Shown piece after piece: positions 30,000-40,235 of a DNA stretch of 64,000 nucleotides. This DNA comes from Aquisalimonas sp. 2447 (GTDB lineage Bacteria > Pseudomonadota > Gammaproteobacteria > Nitrococcales > Aquisalimonadaceae). The notes beneath the pieces are model-generated. The model made no database searches. It saw only the letters and a list, made by a program, of their open reading frames with translations, and was not told where the DNA came from. The translations under genes were made by a program, and so were the position numbers. Where the stretch lies: contig NZ_CP050695.1 in assembly GCF_012044895.1 (NCBI RefSeq), forward strand, positions 3,068,501 to 3,132,500, given 5' to 3'. How positions within the stretch are numbered: the stretch's first letter is position 1; each line of letters starts with the position of its first letter.

Positions 30000-30083
30000 G
30001 TTCTTCCTCCGGCGTTGTGTTCAAGACTGGTCAATGGCGGAACACCGTACTCCATGGCACCCGAACGGTCGCCGGTGCCATGA

Positions 30084-30459
30084 GCGGGGCGGAGGGAGTC
30101 CGATCCCGGACCGTCTCCAGCCATGGATGGCTGGAGACGAGCCTACAGGGATGTACCAGTGTCCTGTTACCGAAGTTCGTCGCATTTTGCCTGTTCTCAG
30201 GGCCGTTGAGGCAAGGCCATCGGGCCGAAGGCGTAGCGCCACTACGTCGAGGGCTGATAACGCCGCCTCAGCGGCCCTGAGAACAGGCCCTGCGGGAGCA
30301 TCCGTGCGGCGCCAGGACTTCGTTGCGCCTCTTGCCAAGGGCGACAGCCATTGCCTGCGAGCCGCGCCTCGCCCTGACGCCGCACGGATGCTCAAAATGC
30401 GACGAAGTTCGGTAACAGGACACTCGGGCGTGTCCGGGATCGGACTCCCTCCGTCCCGC
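30084..30459. repeat. Large palindromic element with three internal hairpins (between tldD and pmbA)
   Basis: Outer arms 30084-30111 and 30432-30459 match over 27 of 28 bases. A second arm pair, 30158-30189 and 30393-30424, matches over 31 of 32. Inside are a 12-bp stem with a GG loop (30113-30138), a 23-bp stem (30190-30212 with 30265-30287, one mismatch), and a 16-bp perfect stem (30296-30311 with 30377-30392). No credible protein is encoded. The folded form would be a long stem carrying branched hairpins, like a MITE or a structured repeat. The flanking DNA (30000-30083 and 30460-30528) shows nothing else, and I could not find a target-site duplication. Confidence 0.85.
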
Positions 30460-30528
30460 GCCCCGGATCGAAAGAACCGCTCTCCGGCAATGCCGTGCGA
30501 GTCAGCTCCGGAAGCGATAATCAATACC

Positions 30529-31971
30529 TCAGGCCTCTGTCCCGCCCACGGTCAGCGCATCCACCTTCAAGGTCGGCTGCCCGACACCCACCGGCACGCT
30601 CTGCCCCTCCTTGCCACAGACTCCGATGCCGGTATCGAGCTTCAGGTCAGTACCCACCATGCTCACCTGCTTGAGCACCTCCGGCCCGTTGCCGATCAGC
30701 GTCGCCCCCTTCACGGGACGGGTGACACGGCCGTTCTCGATGAGATACGCCTCGTTGGCCGAAAACACGAACCGCCCCGAGGTAATGTCCACCTGGCCAC
30801 CACCAAAGTTCACCGCATAGATGCCGTGATCCACCGAACGGATGATCTCCTCCGGATCATGCGGCCCGGCCAGCATGTACGTGTTGGTCATGCGCGGCAT
30901 GGGCAGATGCGCATAGGACTCCCGGCGCCCGTTGCCGGTGGGCTGCATGCCCATCAGGCGGGCATTCATCCGGTCCTGCATGTATCCCGAAAGACGACCG
31001 TTCTCGATCAGCACCGTGCTCTCCGCGGGCACGCCCTCGTCATCGACGTTCAGCGAGCCACGCCGCCCCGGCACCGTGCCGTCATCCACCACCGTGCACA
31101 GCTCCGAGGCCACCCGCTCGCCCATGCGGCCGGCAAACGCGGACGTGCCCTTACGGTTGAAATCCCCCTCCAGACCGTGCCCCACCGCTTCGTGCAACAG
31201 CACCCCGGGCCAGCCCGGACCCAGCACCACCGGCATGGTCCCCGCCGGCGCGTCCACCGCCTCCAGGTTCAGCAACGCCTGACGCACCGCCTCGCGGGCA
31301 TACCCCAGGGCGCGGTCCTGCTCCAGGAAGAAGGCGTAACCGTGGCGACCACCACCGCCGGCCATGCCGTTCTCCCGGCGACCCCCCTGCTCCACCAGCA
31401 CGGAGACATTGAGCCGCACCAGCGGGCGCACATCGGCATTCAGGCGGCCCTCGTGATCGGCCACCAGCACCACGTCGTGGAGCCCGGACAGGCTCACCAT
31501 CACCTGCTCCACCCGCGGGTCCTGGCGCCGCGCCTCGGCATCGACGCGCCGCAGCAGATCCACCTTGTCCGCATCGGACAGACTCTCCAGCGGGTTGTCC
31601 GTGCCGTAGAGATCCAGCCCCCGGCCACGATGCCAGGCCTGGATGCGCCCGCCGACGCCGGACCGCGCAATGGCGCGGGCAGCTCCGGAGGCCTCCATGA
31701 GCGCCGGCATCACGATTTCATCGGAATAGGCGAAACCGGTCTTCTCGCCGCTGATGGCGCGCACGCCCACGCCCTGGTCGATGGCATAACCGCCCTGCTT
31801 GATGAGACCGTCCTCCAGCGCCCAGGTCTCGTGGCGACTGGCCTGGAAGTACAGGTCCGCTGCATCGATGCTCGGCCCCATGAGGCGGCCGAAGACATCC
31901 TCCAGCGCGGTCTCGCTGAGCCCTGCCGGGGCTAGCAGGCGTTCCGTGGCAATGGACAGACTCTGTTCCAT
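30529..31971 (-). CDS. tldD: Metalloprotease TldD
   Basis: TldD is the catalytic zinc subunit of the TldD/TldE protease. The 480-residue protein carries the metal site in [20 protein letters not shown] (HExxxH), plus the family C-terminal [20 protein letters not shown] and [20 protein letters not shown]. Downstream on the same strand lie the palindromic element and pmbA; upstream is the nitrilase-family gene, 55 bp away. Confidence 0.96.
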   Translation of the reverse strand: MEQSLSIATERLLAPAGLSETALEDVFGRLMGPSIDAADLYFQASRHETWALEDGLIKQGGYAIDQGVGVRAISGEKTGFAYSDEIVMPALMEASGAARAIARSGVGGRIQAWHRGRGLDLYGTDNPLESLSDADKVDLLRRVDAEARRQDPRVEQVMVSLSGLHDVVLVADHEGRLNADVRPLVRLNVSVLVEQGGRRENGMAGGGGRHGYAFFLEQDRALGYAREAVRQALLNLEAVDAPAGTMPVVLGPGWPGVLLHEAVGHGLEGDFNRKGTSAFAGRMGERVASELCTVVDDGTVPGRRGSLNVDDEGVPAESTVLIENGRLSGYMQDRMNARLMGMQPTGNGRRESYAHLPMPRMTNTYMLAGPHDPEEIIRSVDHGIYAVNFGGGQVDITSGRFVFSANEAYLIENGRVTRPVKGATLIGNGPEVLKQVSMVGTDLKLDTGIGVCGKEGQSVPVGVGQPTLKVDALTVGGTEA

Positions 31972-32026
31972 GGTTGCAACCTTCTCCGGTAGCGAATCGA
32001 TACGCCGGGGTGGACTCCCCGCGACG

Positions 32027-32911
32027 TCAGGTGTTCCGTGCCACGACGGCGTCAGCCGGCGCCGGCTGCACCGCGTCCGGGCAGCTTAGCCGCCGATGCG
32101 CCAGCGACGGAAAGCGCGCCCTGACATCGGCCAGCCGCACCGGGTCGAGCTCACCGATGACCACCCCGGAGCCCCGCGCAAGACTATCCTGCACGCTGCC
32201 CCACGGGTCCAGGATCAACGAGTCACCGTGGGTCTCGCGGCCGTTCATGTGATAACCACCCTGTCCGGCGGCGATGACGTAACTCTGGTTCTCGATGGCC
32301 CGCGCCTGCAGCAACGGTCGCCAGTGCACGGCGCCGGTGCGGGCGGTGAACGCTGAAGGCACCACGAAGAAGTCGGCACCGCGGTCCGCCATGACCCGGA
32401 ACTGTTCCGGGAAACGCAGATCGTAACAGACAGCCACCCCCATACAGCCGAAGGGGGTGGCCACCGTCACCACCTGGTCACCGGGTTCCAGGGTGGCGGA
32501 TTCCGCGTAGGCGGCATCACCGTCCACCTGGACATCGAACAAGTGCAGCTTGTCGTAACGGGCAACCCGTTGCCCCTGGTCGTCGAACACCAGGCAGGCG
32601 GCTCTGGCCCGCGCCGGGTCGCGACCGCACATGGGGATGGTCCCGGCCACCAGCCAGACACCATGGCGCGCCGCATGGCCGGCCAGCCGCTCCTGGATCG
32701 GGCCGCCGCTGTCCGGGTCCACATGGGCCAGCTTGTCGGTTTCGGCAAGGCCCATGATGGCCACGTTCTCCGGCAGCACCACCAGCCGCGCACCGGCGTT
32801 GGCGGCCATGCCGATCAACCGCCCCGCCTCGTAGAGATTGGCGTCCACACGAGGCCCCGAGGCCATCTGCACCGCAGCCACCCGCGCACCGCCATTACCG
32901 GATGCCGTCAT
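32027..32911 (-). CDS. Carbon-nitrogen hydrolase family protein (Nit1/NitFhit-like amidase)
   Basis: A 294-residue nitrilase-superfamily enzyme with the catalytic triad Glu48 (VLPENVA), Lys121 (YDKLHLFDV) and Cys162 ([11 protein letters not shown]). The LHLFDV and RFPEQFR features resemble deaminated-glutathione amidase (Nit1), so metabolite repair is a plausible role; the substrate cannot be read from sequence. The ATG at 32911 is preceded by GGAGG and is preferred over one seven codons upstream. It lies between yhdP and tldD, as in Pseudomonas. Confidence 0.9.
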   Translation of the reverse strand: MTASGNGGARVAAVQMASGPRVDANLYEAGRLIGMAANAGARLVVLPENVAIMGLAETDKLAHVDPDSGGPIQERLAGHAARHGVWLVAGTIPMCGRDPARARAACLVFDDQGQRVARYDKLHLFDVQVDGDAAYAESATLEPGDQVVTVATPFGCMGVAVCYDLRFPEQFRVMADRGADFFVVPSAFTARTGAVHWRPLLQARAIENQSYVIAAGQGGYHMNGRETHGDSLILDPWGSVQDSLARGSGVVIGELDPVRLADVRARFPSLAHRRLSCPDAVQPAPADAVVARNT

Positions 32912-32980
32912 ACCGCCGCCCTCCGCTACCATTCACACAGCCATTGTACGCGGGGCCGGAAGGCGGCGCCCAGCGCTGCA

Positions 32981-35900
32981 TTAACGCATGCCCGGGGAGT
33001 CCAGAACGTCACCATCCTCCTGCAGCACCGGCTCGAATTCCGGGTCCGCCCAGGAACCGGTGAGGTGGTAATGCATGCGGGCGACGCGGTCGAGCTGTGT
33101 ACTGAACATCTGCTGCGCCAGGAACATCGCGGCGGCACCCGGCGGACCACCGAACACCCCGCCCAGAATCGGCAGCGCCGACGACGCCCGGGGCATCACG
33201 GTTATACGCTGATCGTAACTGCGGCCCGCCAGGTCGATGGTACCGGCGGCATCCACGCGGGCCGACGGCCCCACCAGGGTGAAGGTCCGCGTCTCGGCCA
33301 CACCATCGGCAATACTGAAATCTGCGTCGATGCGGTCGAATGCGAACCCCTCCTCGTAGACGTCGGCGAAGTTCAGGGTCAGCCGGCGCGGCAGATTGGC
33401 CACGCTAAGCAGACCGAACACGCGCCCCGCACCAGGCTCCACCTGGGTGAGTGAACCGTCCCGTAGCGCCAGTTGCACCTCGCCTTCCAGGGTCTCCGGG
33501 GCCATGGGGAACGGCGCGGAGCGCGCCGTGACGGCCACACGCCCGTTGCCGTGCCCGCCGCGAATGACGTTACGGTAGCCAAGGCCCGCGAACAGCCCAC
33601 CCATATCGTCGCTGCGCACGTCCAACTCCACTTCCGTGCGCTCGTCCGGGTGGCGCATCCATGCCGCACGCCCGGTGACACTGTGGTGGTCACCGCGGAG
33701 CAGAATGTTCTCTACCGCATAGCCGCCGCCCACGGACTCTCCCAGAACCTGCAGATTGCCCAGCGGACGGTCGTCCAGTTCCAGCTCCTGAATACGGACC
33801 CGGAGACCGGGCAATGCTGCCGGGTCCACATCCGCCAGCAGGTCCTCGTCCAGTGCCAGGTCCGCGTCCTCGTCCACCACCGCCGCCGGCAACGACAGCC
33901 GCAGATGCTCCAGATCCGCCTCCACGGCCATGTGGGATCCGGCCGGCCAGAACAGGTGGCCGGCTATGTCAGGACCGTCCAGGTCCACCGACCAGCCGGT
34001 GACATCGCGTGTGCCCCGGGCACGCTGTCCGGAGAATTCCAGGTCGCCCAGCAGGAGCCTGTCGACGGCCAGATCGAAGCCGTCCACGGTGGCTGCGCCG
34101 GTATCATCGGCGATCTCCGGGGCGTGCTCGCGGAACCACCGCTGCCATGCCACCAGGTCCAGCCGCTCGGCGTGGCCATCCAGGCGGATACTGCCGGAAC
34201 CTGGCAGCACTGCCTGCTCGCCACCCAGACGCAGGCCGGCGCCGCGCAAACCGGTGTCCGGATGCAGGTCAAACAACGCATCCAGACGGTCACCATAGGT
34301 GACCCGCAACGGCTCCGGACCGCTTTCACCAATGCGCAGCCGGGCTGCCAGCGCCCGCTGCTGCGTCGACGCCTTGCCCATGGGTGCGGGCATGGCAATG
34401 CCAACACCCACCAGATCACTGTGCGCGCCGATATTCACGGCCATGTCGGCGGTGTCGGGCTCGGCGTCGAACACCGGGAAATCCGCCAGCACCTGCAGCC
34501 CCGCGCGCCCGTCCAGCACCGATCCACCACCACGCAGGGCCTCCTGCAGGGCAGCGGCGTCCAGTTCCGGGGCGTCAGCCCGCAGGCGAATCCGCGGTTC
34601 ACCGTTATCCCTGTCGGAACCGGTATTCACGGCCAGCGTCACCGGCCCGTCCAGAAAGCGGGCGCTGACATCCTCTGCGGTGATGCCGTGGCGGTCGAAA
34701 TCCACTGTGCCCTGCAACGCTTCCAGGGCCAGTACCGGTTGCCGCAGCTGCAACCGCCCCTCCCGCAGCTGCACCCGGCCATCCACATCCACCGGTGCGC
34801 CGTCGAAGGGAATGGTCAGTGCCAGTTGCAGGTCATGCTCGCCGTCCAGGCTCAGCGGCTCCAGCGGAGCCTCGAGCACCTCCCGGGCCAGCGGCATGGT
34901 CCGCAGGAAGTCGAGATAGGCATCCCCAGGTCCCTGCACGGACCCGGTGATGCGCAAGGGACTGCTCTGGAGATCCTCGATCCCGGCAGTGGCCTGCTGC
35001 ACCCTGGCACCACTGATCTCGGCGCGGTCCGCCTCGATGCGCATGGAGCGGCCATGGAAGCGCAGACGCCCGTCCATGCCCGTCAGCGGCGCCCATTCCG
35101 GCTGATAGGCCAGGGTGACGCCGGTGACATCGGCACGCACGTCGAACTCGCCGGTGCCGTCATCGAAGGGGAAATCGTCGGTACGCCCGTGGAACACCAC
35201 GTCCGCCCGCCGGGCGGTGCCGGCGATGATGCTCTCGTCCAGCCACTCCACCAGTTCCGGGAACATGATGCCCACCGGCAGGTAGCGGGACGTATTCACG
35301 GCATTCCCGGAGCGGCCATCGACGCTGGCGCGGATGTCCAGGAAAGGAGACTGATCGGGCTTCTTGTCCACTCTCACCCGGGCGTGGACTTCACCATCCT
35401 CGTTGTTCACCCGTGTCCGGTTGACGTTCACTACCCAGCCGTCGGGGCCGAAGCGCCACTCCCCCACCGCTTCAAGAGCAACGAACGGGATTTCCTCACG
35501 GAACAGATACGGCAGCGTGCCGGAGCCATCCCGGGCGCGCACCGCCATGTCGCCGTCGCGCTGCCGGCCGTCGGGCTGCGGCAGCCCCTCGGGGAAGTCC
35601 GCCCAGACATCCAGGGAGCCGGCCAGGGAGAGGTAGGGCGGCGCATCCGGCGCGCCCAGCAGACGCTCCATGATGCGCCCCCGGGCGTCCTCCGCCGAGG
35701 CATACAGTGACAGCGGACCCTCGCTGACCGGCTGCTCCGCATCCCGCGGCCAGCGTGCCGCGAATTCGGCACGGCCACCCCACTCCGTCGGCAACTGTCC
35801 GCTCCCGGCCAGACGGCGCCAGCCATCGTCGTCGTCCACGGCGGCATGGAGCCCCTGGAAGTGATACCGCTGGTCGTGAACCAGATCCAGCAGATCCATG

Positions 35901-36379
35901 CGCCCGTCCTCGACCCGCAGGCGGCCGGGCTGCGCCATGAGCAGATCCAGTTCCTCCAGGCCAGCGAAGCGCGGCTCACCGAACCCGACCACGCTCCAGG
36001 CACCATCCGATCCGCGCTGCACGGTCAGGGATGGTTCCACCAGCACGAGTTCACGTAAACGGGGCTCACGATCACGGACCGAGGCGTAGAGATCGAGATT
36101 CACCTCCAGCCGCGGCAGGCGCAGGCCGTCCTCGTCATCGCCCAGGCGCACGCCCTCCAGCACCACCCGCAGGTCGCGCCAGGCCCAGGCCGTCTCCAGC
36201 GCCTCGATGCGAATGGGCTGGCCCACCGCCTCACTCAAGCGCACCTCCACCTGGGCACGGTACTCCGGCAGGTAATGCACACCCAGCCGCACCAGCGACA
36301 GCGCCACTGCCAGCAGCACGATGGCCGCAGCCAGGCCACCCAGGGCGAGTCGTGCCAGGGAGCGCAGCACCGTCACCAT
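32981..36379 (-). CDS. yhdP: AsmA-family envelope protein YhdP (DUF3971, TIGR02099)
   Basis: A 1132-residue protein with one N-terminal transmembrane anchor (about 10-35, LALGGLAAAIVLLAVALSLV) and a very long periplasmic beta-rich domain. E. coli YhdP (1266 residues) is one of the AsmA-like bridges that move phospholipids to the outer membrane. Visible: an N-terminal chorein-like segment (VRLSEAVGQPIRIEALETAW) and a C-terminal ATGTIDLAGRSYDQRITVMP-like block with SALPILGGVFGGPPG. Repeated short strands (SGARVQQATAGIEDLQSSPL and similar) fill the middle. A GGGAGGGAGG Shine-Dalgarno precedes the start. It follows rng by 134 bp. Confidence 0.92.
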   Translation of the reverse strand: MVTVLRSLARLALGGLAAAIVLLAVALSLVRLGVHYLPEYRAQVEVRLSEAVGQPIRIEALETAWAWRDLRVVLEGVRLGDDEDGLRLPRLEVNLDLYASVRDREPRLRELVLVEPSLTVQRGSDGAWSVVGFGEPRFAGLEELDLLMAQPGRLRVEDGRMDLLDLVHDQRYHFQGLHAAVDDDDGWRRLAGSGQLPTEWGGRAEFAARWPRDAEQPVSEGPLSLYASAEDARGRIMERLLGAPDAPPYLSLAGSLDVWADFPEGLPQPDGRQRDGDMAVRARDGSGTLPYLFREEIPFVALEAVGEWRFGPDGWVVNVNRTRVNNEDGEVHARVRVDKKPDQSPFLDIRASVDGRSGNAVNTSRYLPVGIMFPELVEWLDESIIAGTARRADVVFHGRTDDFPFDDGTGEFDVRADVTGVTLAYQPEWAPLTGMDGRLRFHGRSMRIEADRAEISGARVQQATAGIEDLQSSPLRITGSVQGPGDAYLDFLRTMPLAREVLEAPLEPLSLDGEHDLQLALTIPFDGAPVDVDGRVQLREGRLQLRQPVLALEALQGTVDFDRHGITAEDVSARFLDGPVTLAVNTGSDRDNGEPRIRLRADAPELDAAALQEALRGGGSVLDGRAGLQVLADFPVFDAEPDTADMAVNIGAHSDLVGVGIAMPAPMGKASTQQRALAARLRIGESGPEPLRVTYGDRLDALFDLHPDTGLRGAGLRLGGEQAVLPGSGSIRLDGHAERLDLVAWQRWFREHAPEIADDTGAATVDGFDLAVDRLLLGDLEFSGQRARGTRDVTGWSVDLDGPDIAGHLFWPAGSHMAVEADLEHLRLSLPAAVVDEDADLALDEDLLADVDPAALPGLRVRIQELELDDRPLGNLQVLGESVGGGYAVENILLRGDHHSVTGRAAWMRHPDERTEVELDVRSDDMGGLFAGLGYRNVIRGGHGNGRVAVTARSAPFPMAPETLEGEVQLALRDGSLTQVEPGAGRVFGLLSVANLPRRLTLNFADVYEEGFAFDRIDADFSIADGVAETRTFTLVGPSARVDAAGTIDLAGRSYDQRITVMPRASSALPILGGVFGGPPGAAAMFLAQQMFSTQLDRVARMHYHLTGSWADPEFEPVLQEDGDVLDSPGMR

Positions 36380-36513
36380 GACCTCCCTCCCGGCACACGC
36401 CGGTGCGGCGACCGTGGCGGTCGCCCGGAGATAGCGAGATGGATGTCATGGCACATGGCGCGGAACTGTGAGCACTCGTACACCGCGGAGATTCACGGTG
36501 CATCGTTGACAGA

Positions 36514-37989
36514 TTACATCAGAACGACGTCGTACTGGTCCTGGGCGTAGAGCGGTTCGGCCTGGAAGGTGATCGGGCGGCCAATGAATTCTTCGAGCTC
36601 CGCCACACTCCGGCTCTCATCCTCCACCATCAGGTCGACCACCGGCCGGGCGGCGATCACCAGCAGCTGGTCTGCCTCGAACTGTCGGGCTTCGCGGATC
36701 AGTTCCCGGAATATCTCGTAACACACCGTCTCCGGCGTCTTCATGAAGCCACGCCCTTCACAGGTAGGACACGGCGCGCACAGCACATGTTCCAGGGACT
36801 CCCGGGTGCGCTTGCGAGTCATCTCTACCAGGCCCAGAGCGGACACGCCGCTGATCTGGGTCTTGGCGTGATCCTTCTCCAGGCTCTTTTCCAGGGCACG
36901 CAGCACCTGGCGCTTGTGCTCGGCATCCTGCATGTCGATGAAGTCGATGATGATGATGCCGCCAAGGTTACGCAGCCGCACCTGCCGGGACAGTGCCTGG
37001 GTGGCTTCCAGGTTGGTCTTGAAGATGGTCTCTTCCAGGTTGCGCCGGCCCACGTAGCCGCCGGTGTTCACGTCCACGGTGGTCATGGCCTCGGTCTGGT
37101 CGATAATCAGGTAGCCGCCGGACTTCAGCTCCACCTTGCGTGACAGTGCCCGCTGGAGCTCCTCTTCCACGCCGTAGAAGTCGAACAGCGGTCGCTCTCC
37201 GGGATAGGCCTCCACCCGCGCGCTCATCTCCGGGAAGAACTGCTCGCAGAAGGCGTGCACCTTGAAATAGTTCTCCCGGGAGTCGACGCGAATGCGTTCC
37301 ACCTCACTGCTCACGGTGTCGCGCAGCGAGCGCAGCACCAGCGGCAGATCCTCGTGCACGCAGGTGCCGGCCTTCGCCTCGCGGGCACCTGCGGCGATGG
37401 TCTCCCAGAGCTTGCACAGGAACCGGCGATCCGATTCCACGGCGGCTTCGCTGGCCCCTTCGGCGGCAGTGCGGATGATATAGCCACCGTCGTCACCCTC
37501 GTCCAGGAAGCGTTGCCCGATCACGCGCAGACGCTCCCGCTCGCCGGCATCCTCGATGCGTGCCGAGACGCCGAGGTTGCGGCTGCGGGGCAGCAGCACC
37601 AGATGGCGTGAGGGAATGGTCAGGTGGGTGGTCAGCCGCGCGCCCTTGCTGCCGATGGGGTCCTTGATCACCTGCACGATGACCTCCTGGCCATCATGCA
37701 GCAGCTCCTGGACGTCCGGGACCGGCCGGCGCGGACGCGTCTCGCCGGTCTCGCTGTCGGGGGCGACGGCAACGTCCGAGGCGTGCAGGAATGCGGTACG
37801 CTCCAGGCCGATCTCCACGAAAGCCGCCTGCATGCCGGGGAGCACCCGCTGCACACGCCCCTTGTAGATGTTGCCCACCAGGCCACGACGCCGGGCACGC
37901 TCCACGGCGATTTCCTGAAGCACGCCATTTTCCACCACTGCCACCCGCGTCTCCTGCGGCGTGCAGTTCATCAGGATTTCCTGGGCCAT
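36514..37989 (-). CDS. rng: Ribonuclease G
   Basis: RNase G is an endonuclease of the RNase E/G family that matures the 16S rRNA 5' end and cuts some mRNAs. The 491-residue protein has the S1 domain (GNIYKGRVQRVLPGMQAAFV), the catalytic aspartates in TTVDVNTGGYVG and IIIIDFIDM, and the zinc-link CPTCEGRG. It lacks the long C-terminal scaffold of RNase E. The ATG at 37989 (MAQEILMNCTPQETRVAVVE) fits the family. It lies 4 bp after maf. Confidence 0.97.
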   Translation of the reverse strand: MAQEILMNCTPQETRVAVVENGVLQEIAVERARRRGLVGNIYKGRVQRVLPGMQAAFVEIGLERTAFLHASDVAVAPDSETGETRPRRPVPDVQELLHDGQEVIVQVIKDPIGSKGARLTTHLTIPSRHLVLLPRSRNLGVSARIEDAGERERLRVIGQRFLDEGDDGGYIIRTAAEGASEAAVESDRRFLCKLWETIAAGAREAKAGTCVHEDLPLVLRSLRDTVSSEVERIRVDSRENYFKVHAFCEQFFPEMSARVEAYPGERPLFDFYGVEEELQRALSRKVELKSGGYLIIDQTEAMTTVDVNTGGYVGRRNLEETIFKTNLEATQALSRQVRLRNLGGIIIIDFIDMQDAEHKRQVLRALEKSLEKDHAKTQISGVSALGLVEMTRKRTRESLEHVLCAPCPTCEGRGFMKTPETVCYEIFRELIREARQFEADQLLVIAARPVVDLMVEDESRSVAELEEFIGRPITFQAEPLYAQDQYDVVLM

Positions 37990-37993
37990 GGCG

Positions 37994-38593
37994 CTACCAG
38001 TGCCGGCGGTAGTCGATGCCGAACTCATCCAGCAGGTCGGTGGTCTCGAACAGCGGCAGGCCCATGACTCCGGAATAGCTGCCTTCCAGGTGTTCGGCGA
38101 ACACGCCCCCGAGGCCCTGAATGGCGTAGGAACCCGCCTTGCCCTCCGGCTCGCCGGACTCCCAGTAGCGCTGCAGTTCGTAGTCGCTGAGCTCCCGGAA
38201 CTGGACCCGGTTGACACTCAGCCGGGTGGATTCGCGGTCATCCACCAGGGCCACCCCGGTCAGCACGCGGTGCTCACTACCGGACAGGGCGCGCAGCATG
38301 GCCAGGGCATCGTCCCGGTCCCGGGGCTTGCCCAGCACGGTGCCGTCCTGCACGACCACTGTATCCGCCCCCAGGGTGGGCAGCGGGTTGGCATTGGCGA
38401 CCTGTGCCCAGCCGGCCCGCGCCTTCTCCAGGGCAACCCGGATGACGAACACCTCGGGGCTTTCGTCCTCATCCCAGCTCTCGTCCACGCTCACGTCCAG
38501 GGGCGAGAACGGCAGGGCGATCTGGCCCAGCAGTTCCCGGCGGCGCGGGGAGTGCGAGGCCAGGTAGATATCCGGCTGCGTATCTCCAGGCAT
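37994..38593 (-). CDS. maf: Maf/YhdE-type nucleoside-triphosphate pyrophosphatase
   Basis: A 199-residue Maf-family protein that hydrolyses non-canonical or excess dNTP/UTP to monophosphates. Motifs: LASHSPRRRELL (11-22), GADTVVVQDGTVLGKPRD, and EGKAGSYAIQGLGG. The KAGSYAIQG signature points to the YhdE (dTTP/UTPase) branch rather than YceF. The ATG at 38593 precedes MPGDTQPDIYLAS. Clusters with rng, as in E. coli and Pseudomonas. Confidence 0.94.
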   Translation of the reverse strand: MPGDTQPDIYLASHSPRRRELLGQIALPFSPLDVSVDESWDEDESPEVFVIRVALEKARAGWAQVANANPLPTLGADTVVVQDGTVLGKPRDRDDALAMLRALSGSEHRVLTGVALVDDRESTRLSVNRVQFRELSDYELQRYWESGEPEGKAGSYAIQGLGGVFAEHLEGSYSGVMGLPLFETTDLLDEFGIDYRRHW

Positions 38594-38645
38594 AGCGATG
38601 CACCTCGAAGGCTGTGAAAATTCTCGGCGCCACCCGATGCCCGCA

Positions 38646-39113
38646 CTAGCGGTGGTACGGATGGCCGGCCAGCATGGTCCAGGCACGGTAGAGCTGCTCC
38701 GCGATCAGCACCCGCACCAGCATGTGCGGCAGCGTCAGCGGCGACAGCGACCAGCGTTGCTGCGCGGCGTCCAGACAGCCCCGATCCAGACCATCCGGCC
38801 CGCCCACCAGCAGGGCCACGTCCCGGCCCTCCTGCAGCCAGTCGCGCATGGCAGCGGCCAGCGCTTCGGTATCGACGCTGCGGCCCCCCTGATCCAGCGC
38901 GATCAACCGGGCATCCCGCGGCACGGCCTGCAGCAGCCGCTGCCCCTCGATTTCCCGGGCGCGCTCCGGGTTGCCACCACGGCCACGGTCGCCGGTGGGC
39001 AGCTCCCGCAGGTCCAGTCGCAGCTCGCGCGGCATGCGGCCAGCATATTCCCGGTAGCCGTCCGCCACCCAGCGGGGCATCTTCTGCCCCACGGCGGTGA
39101 GCTGAACCCGCAT
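38646..39113 (-). CDS. rlmH: 23S rRNA (pseudouridine1915-N3)-methyltransferase
   Basis: RlmH methylates pseudouridine 1915 in helix 69 of 23S rRNA using SAM. The 155-residue SPOUT-family enzyme shows QLTAVGQKMPRWV at the N-terminus, LIALDQGGRSVDTEALA, the knot-forming VALLVGGPDGLD and the C-terminal LVRVLIAEQLYRAWTMLAGHPYHR-type tail. Two bases separate its start from the rsfS stop, giving the usual rsfS-rlmH pair. Confidence 0.96.
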   Translation of the reverse strand: MRVQLTAVGQKMPRWVADGYREYAGRMPRELRLDLRELPTGDRGRGGNPERAREIEGQRLLQAVPRDARLIALDQGGRSVDTEALAAAMRDWLQEGRDVALLVGGPDGLDRGCLDAAQQRWSLSPLTLPHMLVRVLIAEQLYRAWTMLAGHPYHR

Positions 39114-39115
39114 GC

Positions 39116-39532
39116 TCAGCCCGGCACGCCGCCGCTCCGGGAGGCCTCGTCTTCGGACTCGTCGAAGCCCCAGATGCGCTCCAGGCGATAGAGTTCCCGC
39201 ATTTTCGGGATCATCACGTGGACGACCACGTCGCCCAGGTCCACCAGCACCCACTCGGCGCTGTCCTCGCCTTCGACACCCAGGGGCCGCATGTTGTGTT
39301 TCCTGGCATCCTCGCCGACGCGATCGGCAATGGCCTTGACGTGGCGACTGGAATTGCCCGAGGCCACCACCATGACATCGGTAATACCGGTCTTGCCGCG
39401 CACGTCCAGCACCACCGTATCCACGGCTTTCATGTCTTCCAGGGCGGCGAGGACCACGTCCCGCAGCTCCGCCCAGTCCAGCGTCTCGACGTTATCGGTC
39501 GCGCTGATGATCCACCTCCACGGCAGCTGCAT
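39116..39532 (-). CDS. rsfS: Ribosome silencing factor RsfS
   Basis: RsfS binds uL14 and blocks subunit joining when nutrients fall. The 138-residue protein contains LVLDVRGKTGITDVMVVASG-like and AEWVLVDLGDVVVHVM motifs, with the conserved GNSSRHVKAIAD helix. The chosen ATG (39532) gives a slightly long N-terminus (MQLPWRWIISATDN) compared with typical homologues that begin near ETLDWAEL, and its Shine-Dalgarno is weak, so the start is uncertain. It follows nadD by 19 bp. Confidence 0.94.
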   Translation of the reverse strand: MQLPWRWIISATDNVETLDWAELRDVVLAALEDMKAVDTVVLDVRGKTGITDVMVVASGNSSRHVKAIADRVGEDARKHNMRPLGVEGEDSAEWVLVDLGDVVVHVMIPKMRELYRLERIWGFDESEDEASRSGGVPG

Positions 39533-39551
39533 GCCGCCGACTCGTCCCCGT

Positions 39552-40205
39552 TCAACCGACCTGCCGGCCGGCACCGTACAAACCATGCTCGCGTATATAG
39601 TCCCACACCGGGTCGGGCAACAGGTAGCGGGGCGATCGCCCCGCACGCATGCGCGCCCGGACATCCGTCGCCGACACCGCCATGGGCGTCACCGGCTGGA
39701 ACAGCACCCGACCCGCCGGAGCCTCCCGCAGTTCCGTCCAGTTCTCCGCCCGCCGCCCCTGAAGCCAGGATTCCAGGGTCGACGGCATGTTCCCGACTGC
39801 GAAGGGGCGCTCCAGCACCACCACATGCGCCCACTCCACGAGTTCGCGCCACTGGTGCCAACGCGGCAGTGACAGGAAACTGTCGGTCCCCACCACCAGC
39901 ACCAGGTGGACACCGGCGGCATCGGCATGCAGGGAGCGCAGGGTGTCCACGGTGTAGGAGGGGCCATCACGTTGTAGCTCGCGATCGTCCACCAGGAACC
40001 GTGGCTCGCCGGCGGCGGCCCGTTTCAGCATGGCCAGGCGGTGTTCCGCAGTGACGTCGGGGTCACCCCGGTGCGGCGGTACGTGACAGGGAATCAGGTG
40101 CAGACGCTCCAGGTCGCCTGCCTCGACAACATCCAGGGCCACCCGCAGATGGGCATTGTGAACCGGGTCGAAGGTACCACCGAACATGCCCACCAGGCGG
40201 GTCAC
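39552..40205 (-). CDS. nadD: Nicotinate-nucleotide adenylyltransferase
   Basis: NadD adenylates nicotinate mononucleotide to deamido-NAD, an essential NAD synthesis step. The 217-residue protein has the nucleotidyl-transferase motif GMFGGTFDPVHNAHLR (6-21), HLIPCHVPPHRGD, and the C-terminal SATDVRARMRAGRSPRYLLP, matching the ISxTxIR signature. The GTG start is 30 bp after the proA stop. The order proA-nadD-rsfS-rlmH is common. Confidence 0.96.
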   Translation of the reverse strand: MTRLVGMFGGTFDPVHNAHLRVALDVVEAGDLERLHLIPCHVPPHRGDPDVTAEHRLAMLKRAAAGEPRFLVDDRELQRDGPSYTVDTLRSLHADAAGVHLVLVVGTDSFLSLPRWHQWRELVEWAHVVVLERPFAVGNMPSTLESWLQGRRAENWTELREAPAGRVLFQPVTPMAVSATDVRARMRAGRSPRYLLPDPVWDYIREHGLYGAGRQVG

Positions 40206-40235
40206 AATGCAGCTCCCTGCCGCGCTGTCACCGGT

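Noticed and set aside
30000-30528. Short open frames across the tldD-pmbA spacer
   Set aside because: The reading is dictated by inverted repeats, and both strands give mirror-like peptides without features.
33473-35710. A 745-codon plus-strand frame opposite yhdP
   Set aside because: Same third-position GC effect; low-complexity His/Arg/Gln/Pro sequence with no motif.
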